A stretch of DNA of 52,511 nt. Origin: GWF2-43-63 sp035390965 (GTDB lineage: Bacteria > Bacteroidota > Bacteroidia > Bacteroidales > DTU049). Positions 45,001 to 52,097 of this stretch are shown here, piece by piece. Positions within the stretch are counted from its first letter, which is position 1. Every line of letters begins with the position of its first letter. Location: positions 1 to 52,511 of the forward strand of contig DAOPKE010000009.1 of assembly GCA_035390965.1 (NCBI GenBank), given 5' to 3'. Below the pieces are notes generated by a model that did no database searches, was not told where the DNA came from, and saw only the letters and a list, made by a program, of their open reading frames with translations. Both the position numbers and the translations under genes were made by a program.

Positions 45001-45242
45001 GTATCAAGTATGATTTCATTTATCCTGAAGATAAAATGATTGAATTGGCAAAAGCAGTGAAGGAATTGGTGGATGGGCAAGCAAAGTTTCCTGATTGGAA
45101 TAAGCGGGATGATATAAAATCAGCTTTAAAAGTCGGTCTGATTCTTTTACTTGACGAATTTGGATATCCGCCAGTAGAGCGCGACGAAGTGTATGTTGAG
45201 ATTTTTGAGCAGGCTGAAAATTTCAAGAAAAATCAGAATTAA
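42003..45242 (+). CDS. hsdR: Type I restriction endonuclease/translocase subunit HsdR
   Basis: A 1079-residue protein. The N-terminal nuclease domain shows RIPDGIVYINGLPLVVFEFK: Pro157-Asp158 and Glu172-Phe-Lys174. The superfamily 2 translocase has Walker A GATGCGKSFT at about 314-323, TDRTDLDDQL (motif Ia), SDEAHRSQ (DEAH motif II), FVGFTGTPID (motif III) and a HNLIQTISRVNRRY motif VI. HsdR pumps DNA and cleaves far from the site when unmethylated DNA is recognised by HsdM/HsdS. The ATG at 42003 is preferred to the frame start at 41976, which lies inside the AbiEii gene. hsdR is 8.8 kb away from hsdS because of the inserted genes. All motifs look intact. Confidence 0.93.
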   Translation: MKFTEASLEQSFVELLLSEGYAHVHGDMISKAPGEVLIEEDLMRFLLSEYAKDGLTETEARSIVLQLQRLPASDLYNSNCTFMRMLSDGFILKREDRNQKDIYIQLVNYAGLNRHRQPDAETLITIAAEPEATYPPDTNIYKFVNQLEIHGNEKRIPDGIVYINGLPLVVFEFKSAIREEATIHDAYKQLTIRYRRDIPELFKYNAFCVISDGVNNKAGSFFAPYEFYYAWRRVAGSAKEVDGIDGMYTLIQGMFHKDRLRDIIRNFVYMPDSSKKEEKIVCRYPQYYAAKALFENIRKSHRPQGDGKGGTYFGATGCGKSFTMLYLARLLMKSEYFESPTIVMITDRTDLDDQLSGQFTNAKKFIGDNTIISVESRAHLRELLQDRQSGGVFLTTIHKFTEDTELLTDRTNVICISDEAHRSQVNLDQKIKVTDKGVKKTFGFARYLHDSLPGATFVGFTGTPIDATLDVFGKVVDAYTMTESVKDEITVRIVYEGRAAKVALKNGELEKIEKYYEEAAAAGANEYQIEQSKEETANMYAILGDPKRLKAVAEDFVNHYCNRVSEGATVRGKAMFVCSNREIAYELYKNIIEIKPEWNEVRAADPACAGTADREGAELTDKDRRELKPVEQIKMVMTRGKDDPDELFELLGTKESRKELDRQFKNEKSNFKIAIVVDMWLTGFDVPFLDTIYIDKPIQQHNLIQTISRVNRRYEGKNKGLVVDYIGIKKQMNLALAKYNKGDEKNFEDITESLIVVRNHLDLLDKLFHTFDKSKYFKGTTIQQLNTLNLAAEFVQQTKDFETRFMGFVKRLKAAYDICAGSDQLTQPERDYTHFYMAVRSIVFKLTKGNAPDTAQMNARVREMIKDALQSDGVEEIFRIGDKNENGQDLFDEDYLAKIDKIKLPNTKIKLLQQLLARVIGEIKKVNKVKGVDFTKKMQAIVERYNNRDVNDILRSEVYEEMAEALTNLIWDVQKEFRAGDELGIDFEEKAFYDILKELCIKYDFIYPEDKMIELAKAVKELVDGQAKFPDWNKRDDIKSALKVGLILLLDEFGYPPVERDEVYVEIFEQAENFKKNQN

Positions 45243-45313
45243 TGAGTGAGCGACTTAAGCGCATTAACGATGCCATCATCATCCATCAAATCACACAACT
45301 CCCCATTTTTCCT

Positions 45314-45321
45314 TATTTTTG
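45314..45321 (+). promoter_or_regulatory. -7 box before the moaC-like remnant
   Basis: TATTTTTG matches TAnnTTTG and lies 29 bases before the remnant ATG. The corresponding box of real moaC (46560-46567) is 24 bases before its ATG. Confidence 0.45.
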
Positions 45322-45350
45322 TTCAGGATAATAAAAATGATTCTGCACCC

Positions 45351-45422
45351 ATGAAAAAGCCCTCCCAAACTAATACGCATGGCAAGGCCAAGAAAACTTC
45401 AGATGAAACCAGGAATAACTAA
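45351..45422 (+). pseudogene. moaC-like 5' remnant, now a 23-residue leader frame
   Basis: The frame encodes MKKPSQTNTHGKAKK...; moaC at 46592 begins MKKLSHTDTKGKARM. Ten of the first 13 residues agree (MKK.S.T.T.GKA), and the ACCCATG context is shared. After this the two diverge completely. It is therefore probably a duplicated start of moaC left by an insertion. The stop TAA is directly followed by the ATG of the next gene (TAAATG), so ribosomes finishing here could reinitiate on it. Confidence 0.5.
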
Positions 45423-45908
45423 ATGGACAAAATAAAATTCAGATATCATCTTGACGAAGCTACAAAGCAGTTAATTGTCATGACCAAGACACTTTGTTAC
45501 AATGACTTTTCTGACAATTACAATTATATTCTCACACCAAACTTACGGACAGTTGATAAAGACGATAAACATTTAAACGAAAAAGAAATTTCCGTATTAA
45601 ATTCCTGGAACAAATTTGAAGGAAAACTTTTGACAGCCACTGAAGTTGTTGACTTATTTCATCATGACAACAAAGTTCCCGTATGGATAGATATGACAGT
45701 TTATGAGGCTAGACCTGACTTGACTGTTATTGATTTATTCTGCAGCAGACGACTTCGGGAAGAGAAAGAGTTAATGCATCAGGGACTCCATCCATTTCAT
45801 GTACAAGTTGCGACACCACCTGACAGTTTGAAGGTAGAAATTGACGGAAAGTTTGATGTAAATTGGAAAAAGAAGCGTGACGACCACAATAAAAAGGGAG
45901 GCTTTTGA
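45423..45908 (+). CDS. Conserved-looking protein of unknown function
   Basis: A 161-residue soluble protein (no signal peptide, no membrane segment) with acidic and aromatic stretches (FSDNYNYILTPNLRTVDKDD; NKVPVWIDMTVYEARPDLTV). The predicted structure is alpha/beta, the C-terminus is basic (NWKKKRDDHNKKGGF). I recognise no family. It follows the moaC-like leader by no bases and may be translated with it. It may be a late defence-island gene or belong to the element that interrupted the moaC region. Confidence 0.55.
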   Translation: MDKIKFRYHLDEATKQLIVMTKTLCYNDFSDNYNYILTPNLRTVDKDDKHLNEKEISVLNSWNKFEGKLLTATEVVDLFHHDNKVPVWIDMTVYEARPDLTVIDLFCSRRLREEKELMHQGLHPFHVQVATPPDSLKVEIDGKFDVNWKKKRDDHNKKGGF

Positions 45909-46070
45909 AAAGACTGAAACAAATATTTGCTTAGCCATGGTACGATTGCCAACTTTCAACATGGGTTTCATAGCAGACGGGGTGATGTGTAAACTTGGCG
46001 CTGTTTGCTCCGTAATGTGTGTCGCTGAATCAGCGGGATATTCACATTTAATTTCAAAAAAGGCTTTATT

Positions 46071-46529
46071 ATGAGAACATTTTTATTCATTACATGCGCA
46101 CTTATCATTAATCTCACCTCTGGGCAGACGGCAAAGGACTATTTTAATGAGGAAGTCAAAGATGCTCAGTTGGCAACCGCTCAAACAATAATGACAGCGC
46201 TTGAAAATGGGAAAATTGAATTAGCAGGGATGTTTTTTGACGATTCAATTAAGAATTTACGAAGCGAACTCAACTATATTTCATCAGAAATATCCAAGGT
46301 AAAAGCTGAAACCAAGCTCTCAATAGTAATTGTTTTCGATCAGGCATCAAACATTTACAGGTGTCGTTATTCTAATGACAGCGATGAACTGTTTCAGGTA
46401 GATCTGTTTATGAGCGAAGGTCAGGCAAACTCAAAAGTCAAAAAACTTGAAATCAAAAATTCAGATGTTTTAAAAATGGAGGCGAAGGAACGGATGGAAA
46501 TGAAAGAACCTCCGCTACCACCGAATTGA
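46071..46529 (+). CDS. Small secreted protein of unknown function
   Basis: A 152-residue protein with a signal peptide (MRTFLFITCALIINLTSGQ). The mature part, beginning TAKDYFNEEVKDAQLATAQT, is helical, then has beta strands (KLSIVIVFDQASNIYRCRYS; LFQVDLFMSEGQ), a pattern of small periplasmic proteins of the DUF4878/NTF2-like kind, but I cannot assign it. It ends in a charged and Pro-rich tail (EMKEPPLPPN). It lies 62 bases before moaC, whose promoter overlaps this gap. No catalytic motif. Confidence 0.55.
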   Translation: MRTFLFITCALIINLTSGQTAKDYFNEEVKDAQLATAQTIMTALENGKIELAGMFFDDSIKNLRSELNYISSEISKVKAETKLSIVIVFDQASNIYRCRYSNDSDELFQVDLFMSEGQANSKVKKLEIKNSDVLKMEAKERMEMKEPPLPPN

Positions 46530-46559
46530 AATATACGAAAAATCAACTTTTTATTTTCG

Positions 46560-46567
46560 TAAATTTG
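46560..46567 (+). promoter_or_regulatory. -7 box of moaC
   Basis: TAAATTTG matches TAnnTTTG, 24 bases before the moaC ATG. No convincing -33 element. Confidence 0.5.
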
Positions 46568-46591
46568 CACCGTAACTGATTTTCCACACCC

Positions 46592-47038
46592 ATGAAAAAA
46601 CTCTCTCATACCGATACCAAAGGCAAAGCCCGCATGGTGGATGTTGGCGAAAAGCCCATCCAGAGCCGGACTGCAATAGCTTCGGGAAAAATAATTTTGC
46701 AACCCGCAACCATTAAGCTGATTAAGGAAAACGGCATGAAGAAAGGCGAAGTGCTGAGCATTGCTGAGTTTGCGGGCATCATGGGTGCCAAAAAAACATC
46801 GGAGCTGATTCCGTTGTGTCATCCGCTGTTGCTCACGGATGTGCAGGTGTCAGCAAAGCTGATAAAAAATGGTGTTGAGATTTCTGCCACCGTGAAATGT
46901 CAGGGACAGACCGGCGTTGAAATGGAAGCGCTGACCGCGGTGAGTGTGGGTTTGCTTACCATTTACGACATGTGTAAAGCCGTTGATAAAAAAATGATAT
47001 TGCTGGATATTGAACTGCTGAGCAAAACAAAAATCTGA
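46592..47038 (+). CDS. moaC: Cyclic pyranopterin monophosphate synthase (MoaC)
   Basis: A 148-residue protein with MoaC signatures: KARMVDVGEKP, AKKTSELIPLCHPLLLTDVQ, and TGVEMEALTAVSVGLLTIYD followed by MCKAVDKKM. It rearranges the 3',8-cyclo-GTP made by MoaA into cyclic pyranopterin monophosphate. The usual tail after LLSKT (GGKSG-type) is shorter here, ending KTKI, but the catalytic regions are complete. It stands upstream of a serine hydrolase gene, 19 bases apart, and a MOSC-Mog gene, forming a small operon. A truncated copy of its 5' end lies 1.2 kb upstream. Confidence 0.92.
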   Translation: MKKLSHTDTKGKARMVDVGEKPIQSRTAIASGKIILQPATIKLIKENGMKKGEVLSIAEFAGIMGAKKTSELIPLCHPLLLTDVQVSAKLIKNGVEISATVKCQGQTGVEMEALTAVSVGLLTIYDMCKAVDKKMILLDIELLSKTKI

Positions 47039-47057
47039 ATTCAATAATTTTGTGGCC

Positions 47058-48194
47058 ATGAAAATTGTCAAAAGAATTTTTCTGGGTTTGCTGATTCTGA
47101 TTGTCATTGCAAATATTTTAATTCTTGTATCCGGCAATTCGTATATCTATAAAACGCTCATTTATCAACATGTGGGCATTGAGGATTTTGAAATTTTCGA
47201 AAACAGGATTGTTGAAGCCGGCACTCCAACGGAGATTCCAAACGGCACATATAAAACCGAGCTGCCGGATTCTTTCAGAAAGTTCATGGTTGAAACACAA
47301 ACAACCGCGTTTCTCGTTTTGCAAAACGATTCGATCATTTACGAAGAATACTGGGATGGCTATGGCCCCGACACGGTTTCGGGATCTTTCTCTGTTGCCA
47401 AAACCATTGTCAGCATCATGGTTGGAATTGCCATTGATGAAGGAAAAATCAGCAGTGTGAAACAAAAAGTTTCAGATTTTTTGCCAGAATTTTCGGAAGG
47501 TCTTAAGACAGAATTAACCATAGAGCACCTGCTCACAATGACTGCCGGCTTTGACTGGGACGAAGCTTACGCCAGTTTGTTTTCACCGACTACAAAAGCG
47601 TATTACGGCAACAATCTCCGGAAAATGGTGGATAAACTCGACATGAAAGTAAAGCCCGGCACATTGCATGAATATCAAAGCATCAATCAGGTGGTGCTGG
47701 CCATGATACTTGAAAAAGCCACCGGGAAAACACTGAGTGAATACACATCGGAGAAGCTCTGGACGCCGCTTGGAGCCACGCACGACGCTTTGTGGAGTCT
47801 CGACCGCGAAGATGGTCTTGAAAAAGCGTATTGTTGCTTCAATTCCAATGCCCGCGATTTTTCACGCATTGGAAGTCTTTATCTGCATAAAGGTGAATTG
47901 AACGGAAAGCGCATTGTTTCGGAAGCATATGTATTGAACTCGGTAAATCCTTGCATGATTCCAGATGAAACCGGCTCTCCCTGCGATTATTACGGATATT
48001 CGTGGTGGCTTTCAACAATAGATAATCACGCATTTTTCTATGCCCGTGGAATTCTCGGGCAATACATCATTGTTGTTCCCGAATACAATCTTGTAATAGT
48101 TCGGCTGGGTCGTATAAGGCCAGATCATGGCGATATTCAGGCAGCCGATTACATAGTTTCAAACATTTTAAAAACGCTGAAAACAAATGAATAG
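47058..48194 (+). CDS. Membrane-anchored serine hydrolase of the beta-lactamase (class C-like) family
   Basis: A 378-residue protein with one N-terminal membrane segment (IFLGLLILIVIANILILV). The SxxK motif is SFSVAK with catalytic Ser, followed by TIEHLLTMTAGFDW, typical of this family, and YQSIN as the Tyr-x-Ser/Asn motif. The third motif appears as ARGILGQYI, a variant of KTG/HxG. It belongs with penicillin-binding-protein-like esterases and not necessarily with antibiotic-resistance enzymes. The ATG at 47058 begins the anchor. It overlaps the MOSC-Mog gene by eight bases, which is odd as nothing known links this family with pterin cofactors. Confidence 0.85.
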   Translation: MKIVKRIFLGLLILIVIANILILVSGNSYIYKTLIYQHVGIEDFEIFENRIVEAGTPTEIPNGTYKTELPDSFRKFMVETQTTAFLVLQNDSIIYEEYWDGYGPDTVSGSFSVAKTIVSIMVGIAIDEGKISSVKQKVSDFLPEFSEGLKTELTIEHLLTMTAGFDWDEAYASLFSPTTKAYYGNNLRKMVDKLDMKVKPGTLHEYQSINQVVLAMILEKATGKTLSEYTSEKLWTPLGATHDALWSLDREDGLEKAYCCFNSNARDFSRIGSLYLHKGELNGKRIVSEAYVLNSVNPCMIPDETGSPCDYYGYSWWLSTIDNHAFFYARGILGQYIIVVPEYNLVIVRLGRIRPDHGDIQAADYIVSNILKTLKTNE

Positions 48195-49119
48195 AATTGA
48201 AATAAAATCCGTTAATGTTTCGGATAAAAAAGGCATTGTAAAAGTTCCGGTAGAAGCCATTGAATTGTGCGAGACCGGCATCATAGGCGACGCTCATGCA
48301 GGGGCGTGGCATCGGATGGTGAGTATGCTGGCCTTCGAAAGTGTGGAGAAATTTGAGCATAAGGCAAAACGGAAAATTGCTTTCGGCGAATTTGCCGAGA
48401 ACATTACCACGCAAGGATTGTTGCTGTACGAAACGCATCCGCTTGATCGCTTCGAAGGCAACGGCATTGAGCTCGAAGTAACACAAATCGGCAAGGAATG
48501 CCATGGTGACAGTTGTGCGATTTTCCGCGAAGTAGGGAATTGTGTCATGCCGAAGGAAGGCATTTTTGTGCGTGTGCTGAAAGGAGGCAAGATGAAACCC
48601 GGCGACACCATGGAATATAAACCCAAAGTGCATAAAATTCATGTCATTACCTTGAGCGACCGCGCTTTTGCCGGTGAATACGTAGATCTGAGCGGACCTG
48701 CCATTGAAAGCAAACTGAAAAGTTTTTTTGAATCCGAAAAGCGTGTTTGTGAAATTCAGCGCACCGTGATTGCCGATGATTCTGAAGCGTTGGAGACATT
48801 GATTGTTCACAGCGTGAACGCCGGATTCGATGCGATTTTCACAACAGGCGGCACCGGCATTGGCCCACGTGATATTACGCCGGAAACCGTTTGGCCTTTA
48901 CTCGACAAAGACATTCCCGGTATTATGGAAAACATCCGACTGAAGTCGGCACAAAAAAATCCGAATGCATTGCTGAGCCGCAGCATTGCCGGCGTGATCG
49001 GAAACACGCAGATATACACGCTTCCGGGCAGTGTAAAAGCATGCAACGAATATGTCGAAGAAATTCTGAAGACCTACATTCATCTGCTGCTGATGCTTTG
49101 CAAGGTCGATGCTCATTAG
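48187..49119 (+). CDS. MOSC domain fused to MogA/MoaB molybdopterin adenylyltransferase
   Basis: A 310-residue fusion. Residues 1-150 form a MOSC domain (AHAGAWHRMVSMLAFESVEK; FGEFAENITTQG; the Cys-containing IGKECHGDSCAIF and MPKEGIFVRVLKGG). Residues about 155-305 form the MogA/MoaB domain (HKIHVITLSDRAFAGEYVDL; TTGGTGIGPRDITPE; IYTLPGSVKAC). MogA adenylates molybdopterin before metal insertion by MoeA; MOSC domains transfer sulfur to, or bind, the cofactor. The fusion would hand the activated cofactor between steps. Such fusions occur in anaerobic bacteria. The gene overlaps the hydrolase gene and converges on thiF. Confidence 0.85.
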   Translation: MNRIEIKSVNVSDKKGIVKVPVEAIELCETGIIGDAHAGAWHRMVSMLAFESVEKFEHKAKRKIAFGEFAENITTQGLLLYETHPLDRFEGNGIELEVTQIGKECHGDSCAIFREVGNCVMPKEGIFVRVLKGGKMKPGDTMEYKPKVHKIHVITLSDRAFAGEYVDLSGPAIESKLKSFFESEKRVCEIQRTVIADDSEALETLIVHSVNAGFDAIFTTGGTGIGPRDITPETVWPLLDKDIPGIMENIRLKSAQKNPNALLSRSIAGVIGNTQIYTLPGSVKACNEYVEEILKTYIHLLLMLCKVDAH

Positions 49120-49124
49120 GACAA

Positions 49125-49152
49125 GCTATGCGAAGTTTAAACTTCGCATAGC
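49125..49152. terminator. 28-bp perfect palindrome between convergent genes
   Basis: GCTATGCGAAGTTT followed at once by its exact complement. It begins six bases after the MOSC-Mog stop and contains the last codons and stop of thiF (Cys-Glu-Val-stop). It would form a hairpin in both transcripts; there is no T-run. Confidence 0.75.
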
Positions 49153-49727
49153 AACAGTCGCAGCACCTCATTCGCCTGCAAAGCAGCAGCAATGGTCACT
49201 TTCGGCGCCATTGGCGGATTTTTTTCGGAAACGCTTTCGAGGAAATCGCCCACCACTATCAAATTGCCGTTGCGTACAACCCGCATCTGATCAGCATCAT
49301 CGAGGCCTCCCAGACCAGAAGCACACACCAGTGGTTTTTCCGGAAAAATATCCAATACTGTTTCGATGAGCATTTGTTTGTTTTCGGCCAGGTCAAAAGC
49401 TTCGACAATCACATCGCAAGGCGCAAATAACAGCTCAATTTTTTCGCGGTCAAGCCTGATCACGTGCGATTCAATCTGAGCATGCGGATCAATCATCAGC
49501 AGATTTTTTTTCAGGGTATCAGCCTTGGGTTTGTCAATCTGATCATAAAAAAAGAACTGTCGGTTGAGGTTGGATTTCTGAATAACATCGAAATCTGCAA
49601 TAATAAGTTTTGTTACACCGCTGCGAACCAACATGGCGGCGCAATTCGAGCCAAGCCCGCCGCAGCCGGCAATACCAACCGTGTACTGTGAAACTTTTTT
49701 CTTGATTTCTTCAAATGTCATTGTCAA
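49137..49727 (-). CDS. thiF: ThiF-family (E1-like) sulfur carrier-activating enzyme
   Basis: A 196-residue adenylyltransferase with the nucleotide motif GIAGCGGLGSN (residues 18-28), DFDVIQKSNLNRQFFF (the Asp, Arg and Gln typical of E1-like enzymes) and ASGLGGLDDA. It is shorter than E. coli ThiF/MoeB (about 250) and lacks the C-terminal CxxC zinc pairs, so it fits the second ThiF group (thiF_fam2-like). It should adenylate the C-terminal Gly of a ThiS/MoaD carrier, for which the protein at 2696-2902 is a candidate. It is divergent from the AOR gene and convergent with MOSC-Mog. Whether it serves thiamine or pterin sulfur is not shown. Confidence 0.85.
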   Translation of the reverse strand: MTMTFEEIKKKVSQYTVGIAGCGGLGSNCAAMLVRSGVTKLIIADFDVIQKSNLNRQFFFYDQIDKPKADTLKKNLLMIDPHAQIESHVIRLDREKIELLFAPCDVIVEAFDLAENKQMLIETVLDIFPEKPLVCASGLGGLDDADQMRVVRNGNLIVVGDFLESVSEKNPPMAPKVTIAAALQANEVLRLLLCEV

Positions 49728-49834
49728 TTCCTTTCATGCAAAGATAGTAAAAACGGATGGTAAAACGAAGTCAATATGCAAAACAATGCATATTGAAAAT
49801 AAGAAATACTGCCCGTTTCGAATGTTTTTTTTGT

Positions 49835-49842
49835 TATTTTTG
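49835..49842 (+). promoter_or_regulatory. -7 box of the AOR-family gene
   Basis: TATTTTTG matches TAnnTTTG, 20 bases before the ATG. The divergent thiF start is 108 bases away; no clear -33 element. Confidence 0.5.
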
Positions 49843-49862
49843 CAAAACAAAAATACAGAAAT

Positions 49863-52022
49863 ATGGCCATCAATATTGAAGACCTCAAAACCAACCGCAA
49901 GATTCTGGCATCGTTTGATTATCAGATTGCCCCTGTAAATCGTGGTTATACAGACAAAACCTTATACATCAATGTTGGTTCAGGAGAAATAAAAAGCAAG
50001 GATGTTCCTGCCCAGGTGAAAGAAAAATTCATCGGTGGAAAAGGTTATGGACTCAGACTGCTCTGGGACGCTGTTACACCAAATACCAAATGGAATGATC
50101 CTGAGAATGAAATCAACATATCAGGCGGTCCTATCTGTGGAATCACTCAATACAGCGGCGCCGGGAAGTCGATTGTTGTAACTCTTTCTCCGCAGACACA
50201 TATTCCCGTTGACAGCAATGTGGGTGGATTTTTCGGACCTTTTCTGAAAATTGCCGGTTTCGATGCTCTTGAATTGCAGGGCAAAGCCGAAAAAGATGTT
50301 GTTGTTTATATTGACGCGGCCAAAGGTCGTGTTGAAATTTTTGAAGATCCTGGCTTTGAGCACGATTCACACATGTTAGCTGAAGAGCTCACAGATCTTT
50401 TTGCCAACGACGAAAAAGAGAAAAAGAATATTGGTATTGTCTCAGCTGGTGATGCTGCCGATCACTCCTATATTGGAATGCTGAACTTTACTTTCTACGA
50501 CAACAAACGTAAGAAAATCCGTTTAAAACAAGCTGGCCGCGGTGGTATCGGCACTGTTTTCCGTGATAAAAAAATCAGGGCCGTTGTTGCCAAGGTTCCC
50601 GGTGTGACCGGCAATCTGAATAATGTGGTTGACCTTGATACCATTATGGAACGTGGCCGTCGTTTTAACAAGGAAATGCGTGAACTCGACGACAGTCAGT
50701 GCGAAATGCGTAAAAAAGGTACGGCTCACCTTACCAATATCATGAATGATTATGATTTGTTGCCGGTGCATAATTTCAAATTCGGGGTGCATTCCGATGC
50801 CGGTAAAATTCATGGTGATGTCTGGATGAAGTATTTTACCCAGGGTGTGCCTGATGGCTGCTGGATTGGTTGTAACATGAGTTGTGCCAAGGGCGTTGAT
50901 GATTTTGAACTGAAGACTGGCCCTTATAAAGGTCAGAAAGTGATTGTTGATGGACCTGAATATGAAACAACGTCATCGCTTGGTTCCATCATGGGCATTT
51001 TTGATCCTGAATGGACTATTGAAGCCAATTTTTATTGTGATACTTATGGTATTTGCACCATTTCATGGGGAACCATTATGGGTTTTGTGATGGAATGTTA
51101 CGAAAATGGCATTCTTAACAAGGAACGTACAGGAGGTCTCGATCTGAGTTTCGGCAGTAAAGATGATGCCATGGAATTGCTGCATCAGGTTGCACGCGGC
51201 GAAGGCTTCGGACCAACCGCCGGCAAAGGCATTCGTTACATGAAAGATCTTTTCATTGCCAATGGCTGGGGTGCCCCGCAGTTTATCGAAGATATCGGCA
51301 TGGAAAATAAAGGTCTGGAATACAGTCAGTACATTTCCAAGGAATCATTGGCGCAGCAGGGCGGTTATGCCATGACCAACAAAGGTCCTCAGCACGACGA
51401 AGCATGGTTGATTTTTATGGATATGGTGAACAACCAGATTCCGACATTCGAAAAGAAAGCCGAAGCATTGTTCTATTTCCCGATGTTCCGCACATGGTTT
51501 GGTCTGCAGGGACTTTGCAAACTGCCGTGGAACGACGTTGAGCCAGCCGATAATGCTCAGACAGCGGAGCCCGCCAAAGTTCCGGAACATGTTGATAACT
51601 ACGTGGCCATTTATAAAGCGGTTACCGGAAACGATTTCAGCAAGGAAGAAATGATTCGGCAGAGTGAAAGAGTGTATAATTTCCAGCGCGTATTCAATAT
51701 CCGCATGGGAAAAGGTCTTCGTAAGAATGATGCACAGCCGTACCGCGCCTGTGGTCCTGTTACAAAGGAAGAATATGAAAGCCGCGTAGAACGCTACGAT
51801 AAGCAGATGAAAGAACTCATTGGCATTGACCCGGAAGGAAAAACCACCGAGGAAAAAATGGCCATAACGCGCAAGTACCGCGAAGATCGTTATGAACAAC
51901 TTCTCGATGCTGTTTATTCACGTCGTGGCTGGACTAAAAATGGCGTGCCGACAATTGAACACATGAAAGAATTAGGGATGGATCTTCCCGAAGTTATCGA
52001 AGTTATTAAACCGCTTCAATAA
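49863..52022 (+). CDS. AOR-family tungsten/molybdopterin oxidoreductase
   Basis: A 719-residue protein of the aldehyde:ferredoxin oxidoreductase family; typical AOR is about 600, so it has a C-terminal extension of roughly 100 charged residues. The N-terminal domain has EKFIGGKGYGLRLLWD, GGFFGPFLKIAGFDALELQG and KQAGRGGIGTVFRDKK, contacts to the pterin in this family. The 4Fe-4S ligands appear as Cys333, 337 and 341 (CWIGCNMSC, C-x3-C-x3-C; characterised AOR has C-x2-C-x3-C) and Cys552 in GLCKLPWND. The C-terminal substrate domain is complete. Such enzymes oxidise aldehydes or, in the BamB-type subgroup, act in reductive aromatic metabolism; the CKLPWND motif may indicate the latter. A terminator follows. 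Confidence 0.88.
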   Translation: MAINIEDLKTNRKILASFDYQIAPVNRGYTDKTLYINVGSGEIKSKDVPAQVKEKFIGGKGYGLRLLWDAVTPNTKWNDPENEINISGGPICGITQYSGAGKSIVVTLSPQTHIPVDSNVGGFFGPFLKIAGFDALELQGKAEKDVVVYIDAAKGRVEIFEDPGFEHDSHMLAEELTDLFANDEKEKKNIGIVSAGDAADHSYIGMLNFTFYDNKRKKIRLKQAGRGGIGTVFRDKKIRAVVAKVPGVTGNLNNVVDLDTIMERGRRFNKEMRELDDSQCEMRKKGTAHLTNIMNDYDLLPVHNFKFGVHSDAGKIHGDVWMKYFTQGVPDGCWIGCNMSCAKGVDDFELKTGPYKGQKVIVDGPEYETTSSLGSIMGIFDPEWTIEANFYCDTYGICTISWGTIMGFVMECYENGILNKERTGGLDLSFGSKDDAMELLHQVARGEGFGPTAGKGIRYMKDLFIANGWGAPQFIEDIGMENKGLEYSQYISKESLAQQGGYAMTNKGPQHDEAWLIFMDMVNNQIPTFEKKAEALFYFPMFRTWFGLQGLCKLPWNDVEPADNAQTAEPAKVPEHVDNYVAIYKAVTGNDFSKEEMIRQSERVYNFQRVFNIRMGKGLRKNDAQPYRACGPVTKEEYESRVERYDKQMKELIGIDPEGKTTEEKMAITRKYREDRYEQLLDAVYSRRGWTKNGVPTIEHMKELGMDLPEVIEVIKPLQ

Positions 52023-52048
52023 CGAATTCATTTTTACAGACAATAAAA

Positions 52049-52080
52049 AAAGCCCTGAAGAAATTCGGGGCTTTGGTTTT
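52049..52080 (+). terminator. Terminator after the AOR-family gene
   Basis: AAAGCCC pairs with GGGCTTT around TGAAGAAATTC, then GGTTTTTT follows; 26 bases after the stop. It may serve both strands weakly, as the small gene beyond it is convergent. Confidence 0.8.
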
Positions 52081-52097
52081 TTCTGTAACTTCTGGAC

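Noticed and set aside
28612..45420. Integrase-mediated island with tRNA attachment site
   Set aside because: No integrase, transposase or tRNA gene is visible at either border; only the moaC-like duplication and the direct repeats hint at mobility.
45877..46074. Open frame between the two unknown genes
   Set aside because: It overlaps the end of the 161-residue gene, has no plausible start context and shows no protein-like pattern.
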